15,629 nt of DNA from Clostridiales bacterium (GCA_012728025.1 JAAYFX010000198.1:1-15629); one strand, 5' to 3'; counted from the first letter of the stretch, positions 7,026-14,254 are shown. Program-made: numbers and translations. The notes: generated from the letters alone by a model not told the origin.

Positions 7026-8099
7026 CTATGAACATACCATGTTTCTTCCCGAGCGCTTTGCCTTATACAAGGCTTCGTCAGCCTTTTCCACAAGCCTTTC
7101 TATTTCATCCAGAGTATCGGGATAAGAGGCAACACCTATTGACACAGTGATGTTAATCTTTTCACCTGTGGATAGGGGGAAACTGTGATTTTCCACTGCG
7201 GCCCGAATTCTCTCTGCTATTTGAAAAGCCCGTTGTGAGGAGCAGTCAGGCAGTAAAACCGAAAATTCCTCGCCGCCGTTTCGTGAAACCTCATCAAACC
7301 TTCTGCAATTGCGAGATAGGATTTCGGCAAGCTCCTTTAAGACATTATCCCCTTCAGGATGACCATAGGTATCGTTTACCTTTTTAAAAAAATCAATGTC
7401 TATCATAAGCAAGGAAAGGCTCTCATCCTGCTCGATGGCAGTTTGTATGGCGTGACTGAAAATAGCATTAAACTGCCTTAAGTTACTAAGCCCTGTGAGG
7501 AAGTCCTTGGCAGACTCTTTTCGCAGCCGATTGAAAAGCCTGTTGGAGCTGAGACTGTACCTTACATACCAATAGGTAAGTGCGGAAACAACAGAAAACG
7601 CAAGCCAATAGGTCAGTATTATGGGGAAGGGGCTTTCCCCGCCCTCTAATATCAGATAAAAGGCAAAGCTTGCAACGAGTAAAGTAAAGGCTGTGGAATA
7701 AAGCCACTTTTTGTACAATTGCAGTTTTTTTGAAACGATATACGAACAGCCCACAGCGTTTATCATAGCCGCAACCACAGCAATAAAAGATGCAAAGTTT
7801 GTGCCAAAATAAATAATTCTGAAAACCGAGGCAATTCCGGCTGTAATAAGGGCAGGCAACAAACCTCCGAGAATTGCTGAAATAATAATGGGAATGTTCC
7901 TGAAATCAATAATGATAATCTCGCCTACTCTGACACTGAATACCATAAGCAGACAGGCTGCAATACCCAGCACAAAACCTACAATCAGCTTTGTCTTAAG
8001 GTCATCTTTTCCCTCGGGGTTAAGCTCTTTTCCAAGCTGCCTTCCAAGGCTTATGACACTTATCAGAATTGTCATATTAATGAATAAATCTTTAAACAT
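7026..8099 (-). CDS. Membrane diguanylate cyclase: 5TM-LytS-type sensor plus GGDEF domain
   Basis: The enzyme should make cyclic di-GMP from two GTP at the cytoplasmic face of the membrane. Of 357 aa, residues 1-180 are hydrophobic with five or six membrane segments. The stretch DFRNIPIIISAILGGLLPAL...FRIIYFG (65-98) resembles the 5TM receptor module of LytS-type kinases. The GGDEF domain (about 195-355) has DFLTGLSN, the metal-binding MIDIDFFK (Asp234), the active-site loop GGEEF (275-279) and a C-terminal DEALYKAKRSGRN. An RRFD (266-269) lies exactly five residues before GGEEF, the position of the RxxD inhibitory I-site, so product feedback is expected. The catalytic domain looks active; there is no EAL domain. 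It lies 30 bp downstream of the cupin gene on the same strand, so it may be cotranscribed with it and the flavodiiron gene. Confidence 0.92.
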   Translation of the reverse strand: MFKDLFINMTILISVISLGRQLGKELNPEGKDDLKTKLIVGFVLGIAACLLMVFSVRVGEIIIIDFRNIPIIISAILGGLLPALITAGIASVFRIIYFGTNFASFIAVVAAMINAVGCSYIVSKKLQLYKKWLYSTAFTLLVASFAFYLILEGGESPFPIILTYWLAFSVVSALTYWYVRYSLSSNRLFNRLRKESAKDFLTGLSNLRQFNAIFSHAIQTAIEQDESLSLLMIDIDFFKKVNDTYGHPEGDNVLKELAEILSRNCRRFDEVSRNGGEEFSVLLPDCSSQRAFQIAERIRAAVENHSFPLSTGEKINITVSIGVASYPDTLDEIERLVEKADEALYKAKRSGRNMVCS

Positions 8100-8129
8100 A
8101 AGGGCCTCAATATTTTAAATATCTTTTTC

Positions 8130-8444
8130 TCAGACCGTAGGTGCCGGTGCCTTTACAACAATAAGCTCCAGAGTTTCCTCGCCGAGATTTTTAACGTTCA
8201 TTTTTGTGTCAACAGGGATTTTCAGCAGAGTGCCCTTAGGGTATTCGTGAATTTCCTGATTATTAAGACCGATAGAAAGAGTCCCCTGCAGAACTGTCAT
8301 ATAGACATTGGAGTTGGAAAAGTGTTCGGGAAGCCCCTCGTCTTTTCCAAATATCATATGCAGATAATGAACATTCTCATCAAAGATTACTTTTTCAACA
8401 GTCTTTTGATTGCCGTCGGCCAATGTAAAAACTTGTTCAACCAT
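8130..8444 (-). CDS. Small cupin-fold protein with degenerate metal site
   Basis: The product is a 104-aa single cupin domain, cytoplasmic. The core LPEHFSNSNVYMTVLQG...YPKGTLLKIP...MNVKNLGEETLELIVVKAP follows the cupin strand pattern. The first motif keeps one His (41), but Ser43 replaces the second His and no Glu precedes the Gly. The second motif has Lys-Met (81-82) where the metal-binding His is usual. It may therefore bind a small ligand without metal, or act as a sensor, rather than be a metal-dependent enzyme. The ATG follows AAGGAGG by about 10 nt. It lies 52 bp after the flavodiiron gene and 30 bp before the cyclase gene, all on one strand. Specific function unknown. Confidence 0.82.
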   Translation of the reverse strand: MVEQVFTLADGNQKTVEKVIFDENVHYLHMIFGKDEGLPEHFSNSNVYMTVLQGTLSIGLNNQEIHEYPKGTLLKIPVDTKMNVKNLGEETLELIVVKAPAPTV

Positions 8445-8496
8445 GATAGTTGCTCCTCCTTATTATAAAAACATTCCCATGATTTTAGGGGGGAGT

Positions 8497-9684
8497 TTAG
8501 TGGCAAAGGGCTTCCGCAAGAGTCTCTGCCTTCTGGAAAACTTCCTCCGTTGGGTTCCAGTTGCAGCGAATTTCAGGTTCCACAACTTCAAAGCCCGCCT
8601 CTTCAAGCCTTCCACGAAGAAGCTTTGTGCCCTCTCCGCTCCAGCCATAGCAGCCGAAAACGGCGGCCTTTTTCTTCGTGAACTTAAGCTCTTTTAAGAA
8701 GTCGAGCCAGCCGCCAACGGAAGAAAGAATGTTTTGACCCACTGTGGGCGAGCCTAGGGCAATGGCCTTAGACTTAAATACCTCTGTCATAATATCGTTT
8801 TTATCAGCCTTGGAGATGTTAAAAATCTTAACCTTAGTGTCGGGGGAAAGCCTTGTTATTTCCGAGCCGATTTTGTGGGCAAGCTGCATGGTGCCTTCCC
8901 ACATGGTGTCGTATGCTATGGTAATCTGGTTTTCCTGATAGTCCTGTGACCACTCGTAATATTTCTCGATAATCTGCAAGGGATTGTCCCGCCAGATGGC
9001 ACCGTGGCTGGGGGCGATAATATCGATGGGAAGGTTAAGAGCCTGAATTTCCTCAACCTTCTTTTTCACAAGAGGGGAGAAGGGGTTTAAGATGTTGGCA
9101 TAATATTTTTGTGCTTCCGTCCAAAGCAGACAGGTATCCGCCTTGTCATTAAACAGCTCCTCAACAGCAAAGTGCTGGCCGAAGGCGTCATTGGAAAACA
9201 AAATGTTGTCGCCGGTTAAATAAGTTGCCATGCTATCTGGCCAGTGGAGCATACGCATCTCCACAAAAACAAGCTTTTTTCCATTTCCGATGTCAATGGA
9301 GTCTCCGGTTTTGACAACCTTATAATTCCACTCGGGATGATGGAATTGCCCCGTCAAGGACTTGACAGCATTTGCTGTGCAGTAAATCGGTGTGTCAGGG
9401 ATTTTTTCCATCAAGGCAGGCAGAGAGCCGCTGTGGTCAATCTCCCCATGGTTCATGACGATAAAATCAATTTTCTCAAGGTCAACTTCACTTTTCAAAT
9501 TGTCGATAAACTCTGTGGAATGGGGTTTCCAAACAGTGTCAATCAGCACAGTTTTTTCTTCTTGAATTAAATAGGCGTTTTGACTTGAGCCGTTATCAAT
9601 GGAATAATCGGCACCGTGAAAGGTTTCCAGCTCCCAGTCAATTTTGCCAATCCAGTATACATTATTTTTAATTTGTCTTTTCAT
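8497..9684 (-). CDS. fprA: A-type flavodiiron protein (O2/NO reductase)
   Basis: This 395-aa cytoplasmic enzyme reduces O2 to water or NO to N2O, using electrons usually from rubredoxin or F420H2, and protects anaerobes. The metallo-beta-lactamase-like domain (1-250) has the complete diiron ligand set His79-x-Glu81-x-Asp83, His147, Asp166 and His227. A flavodoxin domain (about 255-395) follows, with the FMN-binding loops TMWEGTMQLA, SPTVGQN and GCYGWSGEG. There is no C-terminal rubredoxin or flavin reductase fusion, so it is the minimal class A form, and no rubredoxin gene is visible nearby. The ATG follows AGGAGGATAATT. An extended -10 element 110 bp upstream is a likely promoter. Cupin and diguanylate cyclase genes follow on the same strand. 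Confidence 0.95.
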   Translation of the reverse strand: MKRQIKNNVYWIGKIDWELETFHGADYSIDNGSSQNAYLIQEEKTVLIDTVWKPHSTEFIDNLKSEVDLEKIDFIVMNHGEIDHSGSLPALMEKIPDTPIYCTANAVKSLTGQFHHPEWNYKVVKTGDSIDIGNGKKLVFVEMRMLHWPDSMATYLTGDNILFSNDAFGQHFAVEELFNDKADTCLLWTEAQKYYANILNPFSPLVKKKVEEIQALNLPIDIIAPSHGAIWRDNPLQIIEKYYEWSQDYQENQITIAYDTMWEGTMQLAHKIGSEITRLSPDTKVKIFNISKADKNDIMTEVFKSKAIALGSPTVGQNILSSVGGWLDFLKELKFTKKKAAVFGCYGWSGEGTKLLRGRLEEAGFEVVEPEIRCNWNPTEEVFQKAETLAEALCH

Positions 9685-9801
9685 AATTATCCTCCTATAC
9701 TAGTTAAGCTTGTATTTTGCGAAACTTAAAGAAATCAGCTAATTATGGGTTATCCCTGTGTCAGCCATTGCTGAAAAGCATACTTATGTCTTGTTTTTCT
9801 T

Positions 9802-9810
9802 ACTATACCA
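9802..9810 (-). promoter_or_regulatory. Probable extended -10 promoter of the flavodiiron gene
   Basis: Reading the minus strand, TGG-TATAGT (plus positions 9802-9810) is an extended -10 element; the -35 region is weak. The leader would be about 110 nt. The same 13 bases, CTGTGGTATAGTA, occur at the predicted promoter of the restriction-modification cassette (around 14244-14256). Confidence 0.45.
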
Positions 9811-9842
9811 CAGTTGTACTAAAATAAAAGAGATATCTTTAG

Positions 9843-9869
9843 CTTTTTCCGTAAAAGAAGTGGAAAAAG
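9843..9869. repeat. 8-bp inverted repeat upstream of the small ORF and flavodiiron gene
   Basis: CTTTTTCC (9843-9850) and GGAAAAAG (9862-9869) are exact complements with an 11-nt loop. They lie in the 266-base divergent region 9685-9950, upstream of both promoters. It could be a regulatory site; it is weak evidence on its own. Confidence 0.35.
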
Positions 9870-9950
9870 GAGTAACATCCAAATATAAAAGTATGTTATG
9901 ATAAGGATATTGATAAAGCAAGCATAATAAGCGGTAGGTTGGAGGGGCTT

Positions 9951-10127
9951 ATGTCCAAAGATTTTGGGCCATACGGCAAGGGCATTGACGGCTATGTCCA
10001 TTACACACAGGCAATTGATGAAGCAAAAAAAGGCGGCGGCAAAGGGCCCTCGCCTAAGGGCGGTTGCCTTACTAATATTATATCGATATTTATTGCCCTT
10101 GCCTTGGTCTTAGTTTGCTTTTTGTAG
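9951..10127 (+). CDS. Unrecognised 58-aa single-pass membrane protein
   Basis: I do not recognise this family. The start at 9951 follows GGAGGGG closely; a TTG 12 bp upstream is in frame but precedes that ribosome binding site. The first half is hydrophilic (MSKDFGPYGKGIDGYVHYTQ), then comes a Gly/Lys/Pro linker (KKGGGKGPSPKGG), then a C-terminal hydrophobic helix of about 18 residues (TNIISIFIALALVLVCFL) ending at a TAG. It looks like a small membrane peptide. The same frame stays open after the TAG, through 25 codons, into the start of the flavoenzyme at 10203, so the two could be one gene interrupted by a stop. Even if separate, they are probably cotranscribed. Confidence 0.6.
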   Translation: MSKDFGPYGKGIDGYVHYTQAIDEAKKGGGKGPSPKGGCLTNIISIFIALALVLVCFL

Positions 10128-10202
10128 AGGAAAGCTTTAAACAGGAAAATAACAAAGAAAAAGACTGCTAAGCCGGCAAAAAAAAAGGAGGCGGAAACAA
10201 AA

Positions 10203-11681
10203 ATGAAAAAGTTTGACCTTGTGGTTGTAGGCGGTGGCTCGGGGCTGATGGTGGTGGAAGCTGCTTTGCAAAAAGGCAAAACCTGCGCCCTGATTGAAAG
10301 GGGCAAATTCGGCGGAACCTGCCTTACCAAGGGCTGTATTCCCTCAAAAATGCTGGTTTATCCTGCGGATATGATTCGTGAAGCTCAAAAGGCAGGGCGC
10401 ATAGGTTTGGACTTTGAGCCTCCTCGGGTGGACTGGCAAAAGATTTCCAAAAGACTCTGGCAGCAGATTGATTTTCACAGGAAGATTGAAAAAAGCTTTG
10501 GGCAGTTAGAAGGTCTAACTATCTATAAGGGCAGCGCCGAATTTACAGGTAAAAAGACCCTGCGGGTGAAAGAGCCTGACGACGGCTATTCCCAAGAGTT
10601 TGAAGGTGAGATTATAGTCCTTGCCGCCGGAGCACACTCCTTTGTTCCCCCCATTAGCAATCTTGAGCAGACAGGCTATTTAACTTCCGAGAGCTTTTTC
10701 GGGGATAAATATCCGGAAAAACCTTGGGACAGCCTTGTTATTTTAGGTGGCGGTGCCATTGGTGCGGAGTTTGCCCATATTTTCTCGGCCTTTGGCACAA
10801 AGGTCACCTTGATTGACCGCAACCCCCGAATTATCAAAACCGAGGAGGCAGAGGTCAGCGCCTTTGTGGAGGCGGAGCTTAGGGCAGGGGGTGTTGAGGT
10901 TTTAACAACCTGTGATGTTATTTCCTCCGGCAGAAGCGGAGATAAGAAACATATTACGCTGGAAAACAACCGAAGCCGTGAGCGTCAGGTTGTTGAGGCG
11001 GAGGAAATTCTTATAGCCTCGGGAATCCGCTCCAACAGTGACAGCCTGCATTTGGAAAACACAGACATTGAAACAGATGCCGCCGGTTGGGTTAAAACAA
11101 ATGCCCTTTTGGAAACTAGCCAAAGGGATGTTTATGCCATTGGCGACATTAACGGCCTGTACCAATTCCGCCACAAGGCAAATTATGAGGCGGAAATACT
11201 GATTAACAATCTTTTTGGTACAGGGGTAAAAAAGTCGGCTTGCTATTCTGCCGTACCTTGGGCCATCTTCACAAATCCACAAGTGGCTCACCTCGGTATG
11301 ACAGAAACCCAAGCCAAAGAGACGGGAAAGCCTTATTGGGTAGGCAAAAACCACTATTCCCAAATTGCCGGAGGCATTTCCATGGGCATCTCCGAGCATT
11401 CAGCCGATAACGGCTTTGTGAAAATCATTATCGGCGAGGAAAAAACCATCTTAGGTGTTCATATTGTAGGGCCTCATGCCTCCATGCTGGTGCAGCCCTT
11501 TGTCTATCTTATGAACAGCAAGCACCGCTGTGGGCAGAAGGAAGTGAAAAAAGCAGACAGCCTAATTTGCCCGCCCGTAGGCAGCTATGCTCCCATTCAC
11601 GACTCTATGGTAATCCACCCCTCCTTTAACGAGCTTACAGCTTGGGCATTGGATAATGTGGACTGGTCAAAAGGCAGCTAG
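10203..11681 (+). CDS. Dihydrolipoamide dehydrogenase-like pyridine nucleotide-disulfide oxidoreductase
   Basis: This FAD enzyme of the dihydrolipoamide dehydrogenase/mercuric reductase/glutathione reductase family has 492 aa. The N-terminal FAD fold VVVGGGSG is followed by the redox disulfide GGTCLTKGC (Cys40, Cys45). The NAD(P)-binding fold GGGAIGAEFA is at 182-191, and the second FAD motif VYAIGDING follows. The interface domain ends with HPSFNE (472-477), whose His-Glu pair is the acid-base catalyst. There is no N-terminal lipoyl domain and no HMA domain. No 2-oxoacid dehydrogenase or glycine cleavage genes are adjacent, so its disulfide partner is unknown. An insertion before the His-Glu motif (around 445-470, with CGQKEVKKADSLICPP) adds two cysteines. 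The ribosome binding site AAGGAGG sits 11 nt before the ATG, and it itself lies in Lys/Glu codons of an open upstream frame. Confidence 0.9.
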   Translation: MKKFDLVVVGGGSGLMVVEAALQKGKTCALIERGKFGGTCLTKGCIPSKMLVYPADMIREAQKAGRIGLDFEPPRVDWQKISKRLWQQIDFHRKIEKSFGQLEGLTIYKGSAEFTGKKTLRVKEPDDGYSQEFEGEIIVLAAGAHSFVPPISNLEQTGYLTSESFFGDKYPEKPWDSLVILGGGAIGAEFAHIFSAFGTKVTLIDRNPRIIKTEEAEVSAFVEAELRAGGVEVLTTCDVISSGRSGDKKHITLENNRSRERQVVEAEEILIASGIRSNSDSLHLENTDIETDAAGWVKTNALLETSQRDVYAIGDINGLYQFRHKANYEAEILINNLFGTGVKKSACYSAVPWAIFTNPQVAHLGMTETQAKETGKPYWVGKNHYSQIAGGISMGISEHSADNGFVKIIIGEEKTILGVHIVGPHASMLVQPFVYLMNSKHRCGQKEVKKADSLICPPVGSYAPIHDSMVIHPSFNELTAWALDNVDWSKGS

Positions 11682-11709
11682 GAAGGGCTTATACATTATA
11701 ATACTATAA

Positions 11710-11743
11710 AACGGAGCCTCCTTAAATTTAAGGAGACTCCGTT
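11710..11743. terminator. Hairpin terminator between convergent genes
   Basis: ACGGAG-C-CTCCTTAAA (11711-11726) pairs with TTTAAGGAG-A-CTCCGT (11727-11742), with one internal C/A mismatch; flanking A's and a following TTCTTTGTCTTTT provide weak tracts. It serves the flavoenzyme gene and, in reverse, the CapA-like gene. Confidence 0.75.
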
Positions 11744-11752
11744 CTTTGTCTT

Positions 11753-13525
11753 TTAGCTTGCCCGAACAGGATGGTAGTCGTTTCGGTAATTTACAGAGGA
11801 GACTCTATACGGAATGGCCTCGTGACTTTCGGAAACTATCTTACGGCTATCTAAGTCCAAAGTGAAGTTCTGGCGGAAAATCAGACAGTTTTTATCTGCC
11901 GGATTGTGGTTGCCGCCAAAGACAAGGTTGCCCAGAGAATAGGCAATTTGTTTGCCCTTATAAGTCTCCGTCTCCTGAACCACATGGGGATGGTGGCCAA
12001 TAACCAAATCTGCCCCTTGGTCAATGCAATAGTGGGCAATTGCCCTTTGGGTGGCATTACTGCGATAGGCTCTTTCAATTCCCCAGTGGTAGTTGAACAC
12101 CACCAAATCCGCCCCTGCCGCCCTTAAGCTTTCGATTGAATTTCTGATAAAGCGCTTTTGCCCCTCGTCAAAGCCCCAGCCCACATTAGAGGCAAAGCCC
12201 ACATTCACGCCCTTGACATTAACAATGGGCAGCCGCTCATAGCCCGAGATGGCAACAACAGGCGAAAGATGCTCAATGGTGTCGGAAAAGCCCTTTTGCA
12301 AATAGTCCATAGAGTGGTTGTTGGCAATAGTCACAATGTCAATACTGCCTGCCGGAAGGATTTGGGCATATTCCGGCCGACCCTTAAACACAAAGGTTTT
12401 GACAGCCGCCGAATTTGAGTTAGTCAAGGTGCCCTCAAAATTCACCATGGTAAGGTCATCGTCAAAAAATTCGGAAATGCCCGAGAAGAAATATTCAGGC
12501 CCCATTTTGTCATACATTTCGTCAAAGGAGCCGGAATAGGAAAAGTTTTTGCCCCGTCCAAAGGTGCAGTCTCCGCCGAAGGTTAAGGCAAGCTGCACAT
12601 GGTTATAACCGGAAACCTCCCGCCAGTCGGGAAAAACCTCTGTGACGGACAAAGAATTATGCATCCGCAAAATAGTCAATATGGCCTGCTCAATGGTGAA
12701 GTTTCCATTAGATGAAAACAGTCCTGCCGAGCCGGACATTAAGGCAGTCCCAAAGCTGTCCGTTCGACCGGAAACGAACTTAACGGCTTCGACCGCCCAG
12801 CGGGGAATGGAGTATGTATCGGAGAAAACCATAGGCTCTTTGTTCGCCTCTGTTACACCAAGAGCTGCCATGCAGCGCTTAAGAACGGCGGCGGCCTCTG
12901 CCCTTGTAATTTTATCCTCGGGGCGGAAAAAGCCATCGAAACCATGCATGATGCCCAGCTCATTTGCCAAGGCGGCATAGGGATTTTCTGTATCGAAAAA
13001 GATAGGGGTTTTGGAGTTTTCGGGAGCTTGCGTCTCTGTTTCCTCGGAGGCCGTCTCTACTTCGGCAGGGCTCGTCTCTGTTTCGGAAACGCCTATATCT
13101 ATTTCTTCAGAACCCGCATCTACTTCAGAAGAACCCACCTCCGTCTTGGCAGATAACGTCTCTATTTCAGCAGAATACATTTCCACATTAGAAGAACCAA
13201 TTTTCGTTTCAGCGGAATATGCCGCCGTTTCGTCAGGGCTTATAATGCTTGACTTTTTTTCTGCGATAACAAAATCCGTTGCCAAGCGGGCAAGCTGCAG
13301 CCGAGTTACGGGCAGTCTGTAATCTGCGCCTAAGCCAAAGCCCTCTGCTATAAGACCTATTTCATAGGCCGCCGCAACCTCTTTTTTTGCCCAAGGGCTG
13401 ATGCTGATTTCCGAAAGCCCTGCTGCCCTCACTTGAAAAAAGGCGCTTAGCATACCGACGCATAGCAGAAGCGCCAGACCTAGAGCTAGGGTTTTTCTTG
13501 CTTTCTTTTTTGCTTTTTCAACCAC
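11753..13525 (-). CDS. SLH-anchored CapA-family (PGA_cap) metallophosphatase-like protein with heptapeptide repeats
   Basis: This exported 590-aa protein is presumably held on the cell wall by SLH domains. A basic N-terminus and hydrophobic core (12-34, ending VRAAG) form a signal peptide. SLH-like segments lie at about 40-88, 176-222 and 233-290; TRLQLARL and TRAEAAAVL are the best-kept signatures. Between the first and second, residues 96-165 are ten 7-residue acidic Ser/Glu/Thr repeats. The CapA domain (about 310-575) keeps GGDCTFGRG, NFEGTLT, NNHSMDY, NYHWG and GHHPHVVQ, the metal-ligand motifs of this calcineurin-like family. CapA proteins are linked to poly-gamma-glutamate handling, but no capBCDE genes are here, so substrate is unknown. 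Translation starts at GTG (13525), about 7 nt after GGGGAGA. It is a single-gene unit. Confidence 0.9.
   Translation of the reverse strand: MVEKAKKKARKTLALGLALLLCVGMLSAFFQVRAAGLSEISISPWAKKEVAAAYEIGLIAEGFGLGADYRLPVTRLQLARLATDFVIAEKKSSIISPDETAAYSAETKIGSSNVEMYSAEIETLSAKTEVGSSEVDAGSEEIDIGVSETETSPAEVETASEETETQAPENSKTPIFFDTENPYAALANELGIMHGFDGFFRPEDKITRAEAAAVLKRCMAALGVTEANKEPMVFSDTYSIPRWAVEAVKFVSGRTDSFGTALMSGSAGLFSSNGNFTIEQAILTILRMHNSLSVTEVFPDWREVSGYNHVQLALTFGGDCTFGRGKNFSYSGSFDEMYDKMGPEYFFSGISEFFDDDLTMVNFEGTLTNSNSAAVKTFVFKGRPEYAQILPAGSIDIVTIANNHSMDYLQKGFSDTIEHLSPVVAISGYERLPIVNVKGVNVGFASNVGWGFDEGQKRFIRNSIESLRAAGADLVVFNYHWGIERAYRSNATQRAIAHYCIDQGADLVIGHHPHVVQETETYKGKQIAYSLGNLVFGGNHNPADKNCLIFRQNFTLDLDSRKIVSESHEAIPYRVSSVNYRNDYHPVRAS
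13031..13240 (-). repeat. Ten tandem 21-bp units encoding 7-residue repeats in the CapA-like protein
   Basis: Residues 96-165 divide without gap into SPDETAA, YSAETKI, GSSNVEM, YSAEIET, LSAKTEV, GSSEVDA, GSEEIDI, GVSETET, SPAEVET and ASEETET. The DNA shows the same 21-bp period (plus strand roughly GTCTCTxTTTCxTCGGAAxxC). Units are diverged, so this is an old array. It probably acts as an acidic, flexible spacer between SLH segments. Confidence 0.85.
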
Positions 13526-13792
13526 GTTTTTATCTCCCCATCCTCATTTGACCTTTTCCATGACTTATCTATGAGCAGTTTCCACAGAGTATTGTATGAG
13601 CTGGACATAATAAGCCAAGTTTTATGTATACAATATTTTACCATATAAAATATCATAAGCCTACACATATATCTAACCTGATAAAAAAAGGTTGCCTAAG
13701 GGACACTTCACATAAGGAAGTGTCCCTTCATCTTTGTTTAGATTGTTGGATATGATAATTTGTAGCGAAATTATCGTAAAGGAAAAATAACT
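13526..13792. other. Divergent intergenic region, left edge of a probable acquired segment
   Basis: No gene seen. The part next to the CapA-like gene (13526-13680) is AT-rich and should hold that gene's promoter. The part next to TnpV contains a 12-bp hairpin (13698-13728) and an 8-bp inverted repeat GATAATTT / AAATTATC (13754-13761, 13768-13775) just before the TnpV ribosome binding site. From here rightward, gene content becomes transposon- and restriction-related. Confidence 0.5.
13698..13728. repeat. Perfect 12-bp stem-loop upstream of tnpV
   Basis: AAGGGACACTTC (13698-13709) and GAAGTGTCCCTT (13717-13728) are exact complements with a 7-nt loop. Seven A's sit just to the left (13683-13689), giving a T-tract on the minus strand 8 nt past the stem. 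It lies between divergent genes, so it may be a terminator left from an earlier neighbour, or an element-boundary hairpin. Confidence 0.6.
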
Positions 13793-14170
13793 ATGAAAAC
13801 AATATTTGAACAAACGGGCGGTACATACAGTAAGAACGGCGATTATCTTATCCCTGACCTCATGTTGCAATATTATGAAAGCGATGAGTGTACTATTGGA
13901 GTATGGGGATATCAGCATTTAAGATTCCTACAGCAGAATCAAATGGTTCGCTATATCAATTTGCTGGCAAACGGAAGCCTTGATAACTATCTCGATGAGA
14001 TTGACCGCCATGCACAGGCTCTGTTTTCTCGATTGGTTAAACAGTTTGCCTATAAAGAAGGGGTAACAGAATCTTTGAAAGAGGACAATCAAATAGTGTG
14101 GATGCAAAAAATGAATAGTATTAAAAACCGAGCGATGGAAACAGTAAATGCAAATTTGATTTATTGTTAA
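13793..14170 (+). CDS. tnpV: TnpV-family transposon-encoded protein
   Basis: The product is 125 aa and soluble. The opening MKTIFEQTGGTYSKNGDYLIPDL, the segment IGVWGYQHLRFL, NLLANGSLDNYL-x-EID-x-xAQ and FSRLVKQFAYKEGVTESLK all match TnpV, the small protein known from Tn4451-type and other clostridial mobilizable elements. Its biochemical role is not known; it has no transposase catalytic motif. It is full length, with AAAGGA about 9 nt before the ATG. No recombinase is adjacent in this window, so it is either a solitary relic or the edge of a larger element running to the right. The next genes are the restriction-modification cassette. Confidence 0.88.
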   Translation: MKTIFEQTGGTYSKNGDYLIPDLMLQYYESDECTIGVWGYQHLRFLQQNQMVRYINLLANGSLDNYLDEIDRHAQALFSRLVKQFAYKEGVTESLKEDNQIVWMQKMNSIKNRAMETVNANLIYC

Positions 14171-14179
14171 AACAATACA

Positions 14180-14223
14180 CGAAGGGCAAGTATTACACGG
14201 ATTCGTGTAATACTTGCCCTTCG
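14180..14223. terminator. Perfect 20-bp stem with tetraloop after tnpV
   Basis: Positions 14180-14199 are exactly complementary to 14204-14223, loop GATT. It starts 9 nt after the tnpV stop. No T-run follows on the plus strand, so it is not a textbook terminator, but such a stem would block read-through into the restriction cassette, whose -35 begins 2 nt later. It could also be an element-associated inverted repeat. Confidence 0.65.
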
Positions 14224-14225
14224 AC

Positions 14226-14254
14226 TTGATGTCTCTCTCGTTCTGTGGTATAGT
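14226..14254 (+). promoter_or_regulatory. Promoter of the restriction-modification cassette
   Basis: TTGATG (14226-14231), 17-nt spacer and TATAGT (14249-14254), with an upstream TGG giving an extended -10. Transcription should start near 14261, about 31 nt before the HTH gene. Its place between the 20-bp hairpin and the regulator implies the cassette is independently transcribed. Confidence 0.7.

Noticed and set aside
10125..10127. TAG as a pyrrolysine codon
   Set aside because: No pylT, pylS or pylBCD genes and no methylamine methyltransferase are visible in the window, and the position after a hydrophobic helix has no precedent I know of.
13031..13240. Tandem 21-bp units as a CRISPR array or iteron origin
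   Set aside because: There are no spacers between units, the units are diverged, and they lie in phase within a well-supported coding sequence.
12642..13322. Plus-strand open frames opposite the CapA-like gene, including a repetitive Ser/Glu frame at 13011-13322
   Set aside because: They are antisense shadows; the repeated look comes from the 21-bp array coding on the minus strand, where signal peptide, SLH and CapA motifs are continuous.
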